Shown piece by piece: positions 24,501-39,300 of a stretch of 64,000 nucleotides of DNA. Source of the DNA: Odontesthes bonariensis. Lineage: Eukaryota > Chordata > Actinopteri > Atheriniformes > Atherinopsidae. Location: NCBI RefSeq assembly GCF_027942865.1, contig NC_134524.1, forward strand, positions 27,256,536 through 27,320,535. Direction: 5' to 3'. The notes beneath the pieces are model-generated. The model was given only the letters and a program-made list of their open reading frames with translations, did not search any database and was not told the origin of the DNA. The position numbers were made by a program, and so were the translations under genes. How positions within the stretch are numbered: position 1 is the first letter of the stretch; each line of letters begins with the position of its first letter.

Positions 24501-27500
24501 TGCCTTTGGCGTTTCCACTCTTAAAGCCTCCAAAGAACAGGAAAATCTGATATTTCTTTACTTTTGTGATGGTATAAATATGTCCTTGTTCTGCCTAAAT
24601 GAAATCAGACCATGTGAATGCACCATTTTACACAAGTTAAGAATGTATTCATCTTCTTTACCTTTTTGAATCCAGAAATTGTCACAAGCTTTAATTGATG
24701 AGAAGACACTGAACAACAGAAAGATAATGTTATCCATCTTTTTATTGATATTTCAGTAATGAGGCTCATTTCCGAGTGTGCAAGTAAATACCACACACTA
24801 ATGCACAGTCTCAATGCGACAATTGATTTACTTTTATCCTCTTTCATTTGAGTAAATCAAGTTTAATTGGTACTTTTGTTATTACTTCTTATTAGGAAAT
24901 AGCTCTGGCTTCCATGTGTTAGACAATCTAACCAAAAAATGAAAAGTCTGGTATATTTTAGCTTGGGCATCACTTTTCCTTTTATGTTGTTGTCATTTAT
25001 CAATGGTTACAAAATCTTTGCAACCGGACCCACATGTAGCAGTAATACCCATTCATATTGGGCAAATGCATGGTAAAATAGTGCTTGGATTTTAAATAAA
25101 CCAATACCGATTATCATTATTACAAGTGTTTAACAACATTGGTATTGTGTATCACACAGGCAGACGTTTTACATGCTTGTATCCATCTCTATAAATTTTG
25201 ACCACACTGTGGTGTAAGGAGGGAAAAGTTGGTTGGTTGGTCAGTCCACTGCTTTTATTCAACTCAAAATTTTGGTACAGGAATTTTTTGTTGTTCCCCA
25301 GATTATTTAGGCTACACTCAATTGCTTATCACCTGACCTTTCTTCTCCTGCATAGTGGCAACGACAGGCCCGTGTGTGGGCTTCCCCTACAAGTTAATAT
25401 TTCTAACTTCCATCTTCATCAACCTCAAATGTACTTTGTGTCTGAATCGACTAATATAAGCAAGTAAAATTAAAAACTAAAACAGTGATTATGGTAAAAT
25501 ATTTTACATGCCAAATATCAGCATGCTAGCTTAGTTAGCGTTAACCTGTTGACATGCGTGCCAATGGCAGATTGCTTTTCTTGTTATTGTTAAACACTGA
25601 TATGTAATGGTCCATAGCTGAAATTAGGTTAGGTTATACTTTATCTTTTCCATGAAAATAAAAAAAACAACACTTAATAATCTAACACTATAATAATCAG
25701 TAAATACTATTGAATATGTGTTTTTGCATGCAATTAGCATGAAGAGTATGCATCTATATTGGAAAGGCTTCCTCGTAAAATTTAGGCCATATTCCTATAA
25801 ATCGACTTTCCTTCAAATACCCAAGTTTTTTTTCCTCTTCCATCTCCTGCCGGTTGTTGTCACTCAATTTTCCATGGATCACTTTACTGGTGAGTATAAT
25901 GGTCTCGTCAAATGTAACAGCTATATACTTTATAAGCATTTGCATATGCATTCACATGATGGCAGTAAGATGTAGTCAAAAGACTTGCACAGGTCACAGT
26001 GACGAAAACTACAAGCGAACCTGACAGTAAGTGTGAGTTTACAAACTTTAGAGGGGGTAAAACGGACTTTGGAGCTTTATCTCATCCCCCTGTCCTTAAC
26101 CGGCTGTAAAAACACATCCAAACACCACGTTTTCATATCACAGACACTCAACACTTATCTCTAACCCAACACCCTCTAGTTTGCCTCAGGAAGTTGTTGT
26201 AAGGGTGCTGCATGATGGGACAGATATAGTTCTCCAGAGGTTGGTGGTAGACTCTATTTACAGAGTACAGGCCAGGGCCCTGAGAGCAGGAAGAGAAACA
26301 TTTCCTTCTCCCTGGACACAGAATGCCACACTGGAGGGGAGGCAAAGGCTGCAAACAGAGATTAGCAGCTACAGCAGCTCCTTCGGGAGCAAAGGGGTTG
26401 TGGCGGGAGGAAAGGATGAATGGGAGATAAATGGGAAGTGGGAAGAGAGAGCTTCAGATCAGTGAAACATAGAAAGATATTGTTGGCTGAAAAAGAAGGG
26501 GCATTAAACAAAAAGGGATATTACTGATGGAAGAGGCCTCTAAGATAACTACTAATATATGTCTATTAAACTAATGTGGCTGGTCATTCTAACACTGTAT
26601 GCAGTGAAGGCAAGCAGCACATTTTCAATATTCTTGAAGTAACAGAAGGAAGGGAAGGAATAAAGTATGTAAATTTGATAATGCCTTGCTGAGGCATGGC
26701 AGCTGCCAAAGTGTAATGTTTCATTATATTCTTGAGAACGAAAATGTCATACATACAGTTCCACATCTGGCGCACTGTCATATGTCACATATCAACTCTC
26801 TTACACAAATAAAATTGCAATAATGTGAGGCATAAAAGGGCATTGCTGCAGATCCTATGTTCTGTTAGAATACATTCTCCAGCCTCCCTGATACAACAAT
26901 GTATCATTGTGTCACACTGTTGCCGCTGCTTTGTGTTGGGGCTTCCTGCTCAAACTTCTGTCCTTTAACAGATGTGAGAGTTTGCTTCATAACAAATGCC
27001 GGAAGGGTGCGATGGTATGTGAAATGTGGAGGGTGTTTGTGCTCGTCTGCACATTTTTAAAACCCTATACACACCGAGTTGGACTTTTCTAAGTGTATAA
27101 GTACTTATAAAGTTCGCCTTCGTCTGTCTCTATAACAGTCTCATCTCACACTGTTTTACTTTTTTTCTCCCTGACACATATAAATTCCCTCGAAACCCTT
27201 CCTGTGCTATGACTAAAAGAGGAGGCAAAATGGCATATTGTGTAATCCAGCAAAAGTTATACATCATCTTTTGCAACAGCGTGTTGGGATTTGTGTTTTA
27301 GTAAAGGGCAATTCTGTCCGACCGTCAAACAGCTTCAGAGCACGCCTCAGTCAGGGTTCATTCTGGTGTTGAGCAATGGTGAAAGTGAGGAATTGCACAT
27401 CCTGTTGTGACAGGGCGTTTCATCTTGCATTGTCAGTTTTAAAATTGACAATACAATGATTAAAAGCAACTCATTTTTTGGAACTACAGTTATTGACTTT

Positions 27501-30500
27501 TTTGTCAAGGTTTGTAAAAATGTTTCCCCCAGTCTAGCTGTAGCTCCCCATTTAGCAAGCAGACATGAGAATCCATGATCAAATGAGTTACAAAAAGTTT
27601 AGATTCATAGAAAAGAAAGCAACCCGAGCTAAATCAAAAGATATGCTTAAAAAACAAATCTTTATTTTTCAACTCATTTCATCAGTTTTTGATGTAAATA
27701 TCAGCCTTTTCTATTCATACAGAAACATAAAACCACTGATTCGTGAACAAGAATAGTATCTAGCACAGGAAAAAACAGCCCCTAAATAAGGTCACACACC
27801 ATGCAACTCTGAGCCCTTAAATGTTCACCAATTCTCATTTTCAAAGAAATACCTGCAATTTGCAAAATAATGCACAAGCTGTGCATCTAAAGCTAGTTTG
27901 TTCTTTGCAGTGTATCTGTTTCATTTCCTCTCGCCTGTCAACGGGCTTGGGCTTACTGAGCTGTGCAGTGGTTTTATACTAAACAGTCATTCTGAACTAG
28001 TTTTGTGTGCGATTGTTGGCAGTTTCATATTCACCCAGCCAGCCTCTTCATTCCCCTCGTACAAGCTGTTTAACAGCCATGGCTACTTCCTGTTTATGTA
28101 ATCCTCCCTGAAACAAGCTCAGATCATTGAGCAGAACGCAAACCCCTCCATTTCCTGACATTACTCTGTTGATTTTGTAGATTTAGATACAAAATTAGGC
28201 AGCCTGCAAACAGACTGAGCACAATGACAAAGGCAGGCAAATTAACTTTGTTTGTGGGTGCAGGTTAACACTAGCATTTACAATTCCCCTTCTGAAAAAG
28301 GAACACCTAACACCTGCAGCATAGATTGATGCCAGCCAGCTAAGACTTTAACTAATCATGATCTTGCAATTGCCATGATAGGTGATTCACTGCCTTTAGT
28401 AATTATGTGGTTAGATGCTGCACCACTTAGTTTTGATCGGTGTCCCCACCAGTGTTCATGCACAATTGTGTTTTATTGTGACAAACTTAATTCAAGTCAC
28501 AGCTTGATTTGGAGCTCTTCAGATCTGACAGCCCCAGCTATCTTGCCCCCCTACTTAATTTCTCCCACTCCTTCGTGTTGTTAGAGTGGAGAAAGGTAAG
28601 GATCGCAGAATGCTGAGGCAGACTGAGATTTCATCAGGTCTGTGACCTTTATTCTCATTTCAACAGGCACAGAAAGGTCTGAACAGTGCTCAGGAAGATT
28701 AACGACAACTGTTTGCTGAGGTTAGAAGTGAGACAGTTCACATAAGATGTCGCAAAATGATCCCTTCGTGTTAGAATTTTAAAACTGCTTCTGTTCTGCC
28801 AAGTAAGTGGGAGTCAAACCGAAGCCAATTCCAGCTCTTCCTACGCCTGTGTGTGTGCCTGAAAAATTTCTATTTTTTATCTTTTTGGTCTTTAAATCTG
28901 TTAGTAACAACTACAAATAGCTCAAAAACTGACATGCCTTGGGCGCAATTAATCAAGTGTGTTGTGCCTGAACTGTGGAGGAACAGACTGGATTAGCAAA
29001 TGGAAAGCAAACTAAGGAAGAGTGTGCACTTGGATGTTCATCCCACTGATGACCACCATCCAGCCCACATGTCTGAGCTGCAGCTCTCTGTAATCAATTT
29101 TTTTCTTGCTTGATTTTATTATTGTATACATTGATTTGTCTTTACTTTTCTTAGCAACTTTCTCTGCTTTAGTTTACTCCTTCCTCTCTTCCTGTTGCTC
29201 CTCCCAAATATGTTTCTGGTGGTCCTTCAGCATATAGCAACAGTCGTTTACAATTATGAGTGGCTATCCTGATAAGTGCAACACTGCTGCAGGTTGATGT
29301 GGAGGCTGAGAGTGATGCTAAATATCAAGGGTAGCCGCTCCAGAGGCCAGAAGTAATTGTACTGCGGCAGCAGAGGCAAGACAGAAAAAAAAACAGAGAT
29401 GCTGAGGTTTTCTTTGTTAATCTCCTCTATAGTTGTTTTTCCCACATTTTGCAAGCCCTCTGAATCCTTGAAACCCCATATTTTTGAAGCACTATATCTT
29501 TCAAGTCAAGCACCACTTCAGTTGTTGGATGCATGCATGCACAGACCATGGGGGACTTTGAGGTGACTGATGATCAAATAAGCCAGCATGTGATGAAATT
29601 TACTTTATTTTCTGTGCTTTGCTGACAGATTTGTCTGAGTGGCCACTGCACATATGAGGGCCAATGCTGACTGACGCCTCATTTGCATTCTCTGAATCGA
29701 CACTGACCTGGAATGAGCACTGAATGAGCGCACAAAAGCGAGCTTGTCCCGATATTCAAAACGGGTGCAGCTAATCAGCAGCTATGGCAGCTGGACTGAA
29801 AACACTCTAGTGACTTTTCTGCTTCCCAAAAGGAAAAGATGAACTGCGCAGCTACAGGTCATACTTCCAAAAGTCCAGACAGGCGGCCCGTTACAAATTA
29901 CATGTCAAATCCTCTGGCTCTAACACCAGAACATGAGTGGATAACGCTGGGGTGAAGTTGGCATTCAAATATGTCTCCTAATCCCTGCTGCTCAGAGGGT
30001 GGCTGGAGAAAATCACCTTAAATCAACCACAGACAAGACAGCTGTAGACTGTATAAGAGGACAGGAGGCTCATTGAAGGAAAGTCAAAGAGAGGTAAGCA
30101 AGTCTGACCTCTCGCATCTTTAATTCGGTAGCCAAGGCAGAATCACTATAAGCCGGCCTGCATTGTTAATTAACAGTCAGTGCAAATTCCCATCAATATT
30201 AAAGTGTTTGTTGGTTTTTAACAGAGCTGCCAGAGGTCCTGAAAGTCAATGTGAGCGCTCCCAGCTGTTAAAAATCCATCAGGGTGGAAGACAGGGGTCT
30301 AGACTGAGATTTTAAGCTACAACTTTACATGCCACCAGTTAACCATCACTGTTGTGCCAGTCACAGCAGGATAAAGATCCCGCCACTCCCTCAGTCTAAA
30401 TTTAGGAGCAGGCCGTCCATCATCCTCCTCTATGTGTGGCTGTCAGATGCTCTGCCTTCCTGAAAATTAATGTGCACATAACTCCACTTCTGGATTTAAA

Positions 30501-31114
30501 TCACTACAAGCCAAGTATCAATGTCACATCACTACACCTAAAACACCTGAGCTTCAGTTATGGTTGCTTTGAACCGATTAGCACCCATAAAGATGTTGTA
30601 TTCATGCAATCATTCCTCTACACAGCGGCCAAGTCTTTTGGTTGTTTGTGAGCAGGTTTACATGGACTGATAGTGAGCTCTGCTGATGGCACCTTTGCCA
30701 ACTCTGTGCAACAAGTAGATTTATCTGACAGCTACAGGATGGAACCTGTGCCATCTGCAAGTCAGAGCACAACAGCTGCAAATACTTTTACCATTACAAG
30801 TGCAAGGCAATCATGACTCCCTGATGAATCGAAATTAAATTGCCAAAGCTGGCACTGCAGTTGCTGATGCAATAGGAGGAGTCCAAGCGTGATCTTGCAA
30901 TGCAGTAATTTCATTTAAACTGAATGTGCATCACCTGATCAATAGGTAGAGGGTTTACGCAGAACCTCAAATGGACACATGATGTATCACAGTGGCATGG
31001 CTGGAGAAAAAAAATGCCATAACTGAGACTGTCCATGTGTAAAAATTTCCGAATAAACTCAACTGGCAACAGTTTTGAAGGCTACTAACATGCAAGTTGT
31101 GCCACATTTCTTAC
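21583..31114. other. rasgrp2 5' intron region, no coding exon recognised
   Basis: Between the probable acceptor of the start-codon exon (AAACAG before 21582) and the suspected non-coding first exon at 31115. It contains only short chance open frames on both strands and no clear transposon ends. Conserved regulatory elements may exist but cannot be recognised without alignment. Confidence 0.5.
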
Positions 31115-31330
31115 CTTCAGAGTTTAAAGGGTCCCATGCTCGGTGAGAAGAGGCTGCAGAGATAACGGTTATGGAGTGAGCTCTGAGACAAAAAGCGATA
31201 CATCACCAGCACCGCCGAACTCACAGCCTGGGAGCGCCAGGTCTTGGGTTTAAAATGCGGCAGTGATCAGAATCCACAAGAACTCATCGGAGGATTTACA
31301 CTCGGATCTTTCCTCGGACTTGATGCTGGT
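31115..31330 (-). other. rasgrp2: Probable 5' non-coding first exon of rasgrp2
   Basis: On the minus strand the sequence runs to a good donor (CTCTGAAG followed by GTAAG at 31114-31110). It contains a short upstream ORF starting GAGCATGGGACCC that ends after six codons, and it lies just downstream of a TATA box. This is inference from signals; no transcript evidence is available. Confidence 0.4.
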
Positions 31331-31355
31331 TCTCTGAATGGGCCATATGCGGCTA

Positions 31356-31362
31356 TTTTATA
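31356..31362 (-). promoter_or_regulatory. TATA box, candidate rasgrp2 promoter
   Basis: Minus-strand TATAAAA within GTATAAAATAGCC. A start site about 30 bp downstream would place the transcript start near 31330, consistent with the suspected first exon. Surrounding DNA (31190-31640) has more CpG than its neighbours by eye. Confidence 0.4.
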
Positions 31363-33318
31363 CAAATAGCCTCAAAGCGCGCACAAGTGTTTGCCCGACG
31401 CACTCGGAAGCAAGTTGTGGATATGTGCTAATGTGCTGCTGAGCTCAGTCATCTGGTCGCAGCTGGACCGCGTGCCAACCCCTTCTGTTCACGTTCCAGC
31501 TGTGCGGCTCACAAATCACACTGCGGAGCCACAGTCCCGCCTATTGGTAGTATCACAGCAACACCACAGTCTGTACACATGCTTGGTGTGTACGAGCAGA
31601 AACGCGCCATTACGCACCACCATAGCGGTTTATCATCTGTCAGGTTCCCTGCCATATAAATACGTCCAGGAGAGTTTTGCGCTGCCTTCAAATTCACTTC
31701 TTTAACTGGGCTGTGCACGTGCTTTTAGTGGGAAGACACTTATATAGTGTGTTTTTTTTGTTGTTGTTGTTGTTTCGTAAGAAGCAAACTGCGGCAATGG
31801 TGGAATGTGAAATTAATTAATTTTCTTTAAAAATGTGCAAACATGTTTGTTACACTGTAGACACGACACCATATTTCGATATTCTTTGTAAACTAAAATC
31901 TTGTGTTCCTTAAAATGTTTCCACTCTTTCTTCCCTTTTAAATTGCCATACATTGTTACACATCATAATCTCGCTACCTGTTGCTATAGTGCAAGGTTCT
32001 GCCCCCTTCAACGTCACATGTTACATTCAGGGAACAAGAGAGTGAAGGAGAAACAACAGCCCAACATAAACTGCCAAAATAACATTTATTTAGGCACATT
32101 AATTATAAAGCAGTTTTTTCGATTTTTTGGGGGGAAAAGGGGAAATTTAGGTATTTTTGACATTTCGACAGTGTACAAATATGTAAAGATGCAGCCTCTT
32201 TAAAAGTAAAATAATCACACATTTGTTCCTTTAAAAATTCCCAGTGGTTTAGAGAGCTGAAGTGAATAATGTTCTAAAGCTTAAATGTATTTGATCTAAT
32301 ATTTTTACAGCGTTGTTTGTTTTTCTATTCACTTTGTTTACCTCTTCTTAGTAATTTACATCATGTTTCAATGTTACATCTTATCTATTTGTTTTAGAAA
32401 TATTCAAAACCACGTTTACCTCTTGTTTTTTCGGAGTTTCATGGACAAGGAAAGCTTAGATAACGCATATTAAATAAGATAGCACCTTGTAAAGTCAGTG
32501 GTTCCACTGCAGAACTTCTCTGATTAAATTTTTTTGACTAAGCAGACCAACAACATTTTTACGAAGAGGTATTTGTTCAGTCAGATCCAATTTGGTGTCT
32601 GCTTTTCAAGCAACTCGCTGCACGTTGCCTTTCCATTATTTCCGATAGTTATGAATGCAGCATTTTATAATACTTCCCGACCAGGAAGACGCTGAGAATC
32701 TGAAACCTCGGTACGTTTTATTGTGAAAAAATAATAATGTTCTGTAAATTGTGATTGATAAATCACAACTTAAACGTCTGTTGATTGGCTGTATTGTATT
32801 GTATTGTATTGATTGTAGTATCTATAATGATCTTGTCGTCATGGTTGGATTTACAGCATATGATCAAAGTGCAGTATGACACTTTACTTTGTCTCTGATC
32901 CTATCATTTACAACATCAAAACTATTCTGATTGAATCGGTAAATGTTCAAGGTTTCCATACACTCGATTATATTTTCTAGACTACTTGAAACACAACTTA
33001 TTAGAATTCTTATTAAATGAAACACTGCTTCTCTATGAATGAAGAATTTATTTTCTATTTACTTTCAATATTTGATCGACTGGAAAATATTAGGACTTTT
33101 TTTTGTCTTCGATCAGGTTCCTATATATTTTTGGGCTAACTGTATTCTTTTGAAACTTTTGACACAGAATGGATTGTGCAATTCTTTCTCTACATGTTTG
33201 GTTGTTTTCTGGGATTCCCAATTTTTGCATCCCTCCAATGCAGGAACAGCGGTGAGGATGCCAAAAAAGGAGGAAATTCCCTCTTCCCTGGCAACAACTA
33301 TTGCACGTTATTGCTAAA
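31363..33318. other. Divergent intergenic region between rasgrp2 and alpk1
   Basis: About 2 kb between the candidate rasgrp2 promoter and the alpk1 start codon. A plus-strand TATAAATA near 31655 could serve an upstream alpk1 exon, and a CAG acceptor-like site at about 33243 could precede the exon that holds the start codon. A (TGTAT)n run lies near 32791. Promoter assignment is unproven. Confidence 0.45.
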
Positions 33319-36300
33319 ATGGAGGTGGGGGATTTGTTGGAGGATTGCCTCAGGGCCGCAACATCAGCTCAACCGTCTACCCAGCTGTATGAGGCAATGA
33401 GGTTGAACTACTGTAGATGCAAAGGTCAGACACATGATGGTGCTATTTGATCGGTTTTGACTGGTGGTAGAAACTCAGATTAGGACTTGAGTCAGAATAA
33501 GAAATGTAGGGTATTTATGGTCCACCTGATGTTTGTGTTGTTTGTATGAATTTTACCACATTTCCTTTTGCTTAGTTAATGCCATCTGCATGTATTATAA
33601 CCCTGCCATCTGCTCTCCCAGAATGTACGTTTTAAAAAATGACGTATCAGGACCTAATAAATAAATTATCAGTTCCTTACCAGGTCTTAAATTTAGGTAA
33701 ATTCAACCCCAGATGAACACCAACGCATGCCTTATTTTCCAGTATCATTATTTGATTTACAAAGACTAAGTGAAAAACTAAGTCCACCTTTACCAATTTC
33801 AGCCATGTGACAGTTAAGGTTTGGCGGAAATTGGGTCATGCAACAGGACAATGACCCCACAACAGCACATTTACAACAGGATGTCTGAAAAAGAAACAAA
33901 TTGAGGTGTGTCAATGGTCCAGTCAAAGTCTTGAACTCAGTCTGATTTAAATGTTGTGGTGGGACCTTAAGAGATATGTGCATAAATGCATGCTGCAAGC
34001 CTCAATGAACTGAAGCAACATTGTAGAGAAGTGTGAGCAAAAATTTGTTTAAACAAACAATGACACAGTATATTGTATGATTTGCTGATGTTCATCTGAG
34101 GTTGTGTTCATCTAATTAATCAGGACCAGTTTGTTTTTCTTTCTGGAATTTAGTGGTAAGATTGCCACCTTTCATGTATGTGACCTGGGTTCAAATCCCC
34201 TGCATGAAAGGTACTACCTCCAGTAGGGGTCCTTAGGAAAGACCCCCTTACTCTACCTACCTACCTGTTGCTTTGGATAAAATCTTCTGCAAAATTCATA
34301 AACTTGAAAAGAAGGTTAAAAGGACATTAAAGTTAAAAAAAAAACGAGCTCAATGTTGTTTTATTACAATATTTCTCCCGATTAAATCTTTGGGCAGCAT
34401 GATGGTGTGATGATTAGTACCATCCCTTCACAGAAAAAGGGTTTGAAAGGGTGGGGCCTTTCTGTGTGGAGTTTGTGTGTTCTCCCTGTGTATGCGTGGG
34501 TTTTCTCCGGGTACTCTGGCTTCCTCCCACAGTCCAAAAGCATGCATGTTAGGTTAGTTGGTGACTCTAAATTGTCCCTAGGAGTAAGTGTGAGCATCCA
34601 TGATTTTTTTTCTCTGTGTGGCCCGGTTATGGACTGGCGACGCCGTCAAAGGTGTACCCTGCCTCTCACCCAATAACAGCTGGGATAACCCCCCCCCCCC
34701 CGTGACCCTAAATTGGATTATGCGGGTATAGAAAATGGATGGATGGTTTTAATCTTAAATCTGCACTGCAGTATATTTAATATTTCTCACGGAAGTTGGT
34801 AATGTAGCGCATTTTCTAGTGTATATTTAAATAAAGTTTAAAAATCACCTTTGTATCTCTACAGTTTTGTTGTATTTAGGACATTCCTCTTTTATCCTTT
34901 GTAGACTTGCTGTGTCCAGAACTGGCCTCTCTGCTGCAGGAGGCCATGGAGATGAAGTGGCCTTTTGTGCCAGAGAAGTGGCAGTACAAGCAGTCTGTGG
35001 ATTCTAGCGACAAGACCAATCTCAGTGACCTCGTCAGCAAGCACTTAACACAACTACTGGTAAAAATTAGACAGCATCTTGTGTTAACTATTTTCAAAAA
35101 TGTTCAAGCTCCTCCACAATGTACATAGGATGTATCTGTTGTGCTGCCAGGCTCTTCTGAAGGCATCCATAGCGGCTCAGGAGGCACGCTCAGCAGTGGC
35201 AGTGGTCTTCTTAGTGGACCGCTTCCTCTACTGGACTGACGAGTCCAGCCGGTTGCTCAAGATCGCCAGACTGCTTCACAGACACCACCCTGATACCCCT
35301 ATAGCACCCCAGTTGGTCATAAGGCAGGCCAGGGTCTATCTTAATGCTGGTACGTAAATCATGGAATTGAGTATTTAAAAGGCTGTTCATGATATCCTCC
35401 TGATTTATTTTATTTTTTTATACATGTGACTGGATGACTTACTGCAAGCTCATAACATAGAGATTACATGTTAAAAAGCTTTCATCCATCATATATTGTA
35501 GGCAAACTACAGAAGGCAGAGCACATCCTGAGCAGTTTGATTATCAACAGTGGAACAACAGGTAGTGTCTTTACCTATCAGTTGAAATACCTTTAATCAG
35601 TCAAAGTGCAAACATCAAGCCAAACAAATGGCACACCTTTATCCTCTTGCATCCAGGTTGCTGGATCTACCACTCTGAAAGTGACAGGGCTCTTGTGCAG
35701 GCTGTTAGTGTTCAAGTGCGTGGAATGATTTTGCAAAAGCTAGGTGAGATTAACCTTATAAAGTGAAAGAGTTGTGAAAAGGTTTTGTCCCTTTTTGACT
35801 GTCGTTGTTCTCTTCAGGTCTGTGGCTTGAGGCCGCAGAGCTAATCTGGGCTTCTCTGGTTGGCTACTACTCACTTCCTCAGCCTGATAAAAAGGTGGTA
35901 GAGTTTGACATGTCTGTAAACAGTCATCATAGCTGTCATGTTATTTAGTTGCCCTCCTGGTCAGCCAGGTATACACACTGTTGTAAACCTTTGTTTTGCT
36001 CTTCTGTATTGTTTCAGGGTATTGGAACATCTTTAGGAATACTGGCCAACATATTGGTGTCTATGAATGATGAAGACTTCCATGCTTTTAGGACTAATCC
36101 AGATATTGATTTTGTACGTTCAAGTCCCATCTTTCTCTGCTCATTGTTGGATTTTTAGAACTTTTATTTTTGAGTATTTCTGCCTGGGTTCTATATTATG
36201 ATGTTTCTTGTTTTGTTTTGTTATTTAGCCATCTTTACTTGGAGATGGGAGTCATCGTCTTCTTTCAGCCGCCCAGGCAGCTAAGATGGCTGTGGTATAC

Positions 36301-39300
36301 AGTCAGTTCACCTCACTTTATGTGTTGACCAATGTGGTAGGTTTTTCCATTGAACCACTCATGATAACCTGCATTCAACCTCAAAAAATTGTTATACTTT
36401 TTCATCAAGATCCTCAGAGAAGCTTTCAGACTTGGTCACCATAGCAAATGTAAGCTTAATGTTACATCTCAATATCAGAAGAAGTTGCCATTTTTAAAGG
36501 ACAACCTGGTCCTTTAATTCCAAAATCCAAAATGTTGAAAATCATTTTGGTCGTGTGACATTTTTTTTCATAATCGTCTTGTGACTAATAACAGGCATTA
36601 AATTTGATAAGGAGAACCATGGATGATTACATTTTCTAAAGAACTAATGTTTGAATATACTGAGGAGGATATGGTGAAGCATTCAAAGAGAAAAAGGCAA
36701 AGGGGTCACTGCCAGCACGTCATCAAATCCACCAGAAAACCACACACTGTAGCAGACTAACTGCTTGTGGTGAAGCTGTAAGCACATGTCAAATTATGCA
36801 GTTTTCAACTGAATGTCTTTGTTTTGGTGATGAAGCTGTCCCACTTACACACTCTGCTTTATGGCACAGATCAGTGGTTCTTCTAGCTGATTTAACTGAA
36901 GCATACAGAATAAATGTTAGTTTTCAGTCTGGAAATTTTACAATCCAAACCATGATTATTGTGTGTTTCTGATCTGATTTATATTTAGTAAGAAAAAAAA
37001 CGCTAATCTGCTTAGTGACTGGTTCCTTTGAATCTTTGTCTGCCTTTGTTTTTCTTTAGACAACTCAAGGGACCTGCTTATTATCGTACAGTTTCTCATT
37101 GGAGTGTCCTGCCTCTCAGAGGAAGTCCTTCCTACTGCAGGCTAGAGAAGCATTTGCAATCGGCCTTCTCACCAAAGCAGAGGGCGACCTGGTTACCAGC
37201 CAGCAGGAACTTCATACCTTCCTGAAAGCTGCTTATTCAATAACTGTTGTACACAAATGGCTTGGTGCAACTCAGGAGGTTGTGGCAAAGGCAGGTCAAG
37301 CTTGTCGAAAAGCTTTAGCAAGTTTCCACGATTACTGTCATGCTGATACTCAAAACAAAGATGGCCTCTGTGCTGAAGTCATGCAACTTGTTGCCCAAGT
37401 AAAGCGTCTGCTGGTTGTGGACCCTTTTCCTAATTCAGATAATGGGTCTTTTATCCCTGACAGCTATAGAAATGTCAAAGATTCCCCAGTAAATTTCACC
37501 CTGGAGGGTTTCTCGAGGATAATGCAGAGATTTCACAAGTATCACGCGTCACTGTGTGAGACCGCCAGTAAAAGTTGTACAGGGACTAAAGATGAGACAG
37601 TTGGAGCAAAGCTGTGTTTAACAGCACTTGGGACAACCATTGAGACACTTAACATGGAATGTAGTGCTGAAGTAGCTGAGCCACAGAAGAGAGATTCAGG
37701 TTCATCCGGTGTGCATAGGCCTCAAAATTCTGAACGGTTCACCTCTTTGGAAAGCATTGACAGCCTTAGTTCTTCATGGCAGAAGTTGTCCATAAATGGT
37801 TCAGATTCTCCTCGGCTCAGCAGCAGTGGCTGTATAGGAAGCAGCCCCACTGGACATGAAGCAGACATGAACAATCAGAGTTGTATTGCCACGGAGAAGG
37901 AGGATGACAGGTCAGGCAGCATGTTACAGTCTGCTGTTAAAAACGAGAAGCAAAACCCATCAGGTTATAACTCTAGTATCAGTTCCCACAAAATTTCAAG
38001 ATTTGCAATACACGCCTCTTCCTCTAACAAAGCACATAGTGATTCAGAAAAGTATGAAGCAATACAAGCTGGAATGGAGACACTGGGCACTGATGCGGAC
38101 GGGATGACTAATGTAGATGGTGTGGCACAGAAACAATCAGCAGCTGAGGAAGCAGTGCAGTCCCTATCCCAGATAATGCTCAAAACATCGTCCAGCTCCC
38201 TCAGCGACAGTTTCGGTTCCCAATCATCATGGGAGAAAATCTCAGCTGACCTGTACTCCTCCACATATAGAAAACCACAGCCAAGTAATCTATCAAAAGC
38301 AGGAACCAATCACGGCAGCAAGTCTCCAGTTCATGATGGGAGCTTCTTTGTCTTGGAAACTGAAACTGGCGATTCAGCTCCTCATGTTGCGTACAAAACC
38401 CACACATCTGGATGGAAAGTCAAGGCCGCATCCAAGCCGCAGCCTCTGAAGATCCATAATGTTTTATTTAATTTGGAGACAGAAATTGACCCAGAACCTG
38501 TCAAATCTGGAACCACTAACCCTTCAGCAGCCCCTTACTACATTTCAAAGGCTGTCCCAGGTCAGTGTGATGTCACAGAAACCTCCACAGAAAGTTCGTT
38601 TGAGATGCTGGAGATGGATCAAAGTGCAAACCAACACGTTAAAACAACCTCTACAGAAAAAGTGAATGTGGCTCAAAGTAAGAACCCCTTGTGCTACAGC
38701 TGCTTAAACCACAGCACAGTAGCTGCTGTTGGCCCAGACAGACAGTTTTCATTGTCTGAGCAGGATTACCAAGCCCTACTGGCTGGTGTTTGCCACGAAT
38801 GTCTGCTGAGGAGGTTGCACAGTAATGAGACCCATTTCAAACTCAACAAACACAGTGTTGCCTACAGTAAGTTTGTTTCTGTGACACCTCAAACTCCTCC
38901 TCGTGTTTAGTATATCCTTTCAGCCACAATAGAAGTTGATTCTTGGAATGTCAGCATAAATCTGTTAGTCTAGATGGAAATTTGTGTTGACGCTGCTTAT
39001 GACGCTTGAACCGGGGACGTTCAAGTCCTGGCTTGAGGCCCTTTGCTGCATGCCCTTTCCCTCTCTCTTGTTCTCTGTCCCATTTACTGTCATGCAACTT
39101 TCCAATAAAGGCCACTCATGCCAAAAATATCTTTAAAAAAAAGAGATCATCCCCAGTAGTTCCTGTCATTAAGAAACTCACCTGTATTGTCATTTTACAG
39201 AATAAATAAGACATTGCTGCCCATTTTCTCTACTAGATGGTCTTCATTTAAAGTTCTCCAAGGCCACAGGGCTATGGACAGCCAGAGAGACCTGTGTTTA

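Noticed and set aside
26181-26465. 94-codon plus-strand open frame
   Set aside because: No motif, no splice-supported extension and an overlapping minus-strand frame; not supported as a gene.
34145-34220. tRNA gene suggested by A- and B-box-like motifs
   Set aside because: The following sequence is a SINE body and no cloverleaf with an acceptor stem can be drawn; called as SINE.
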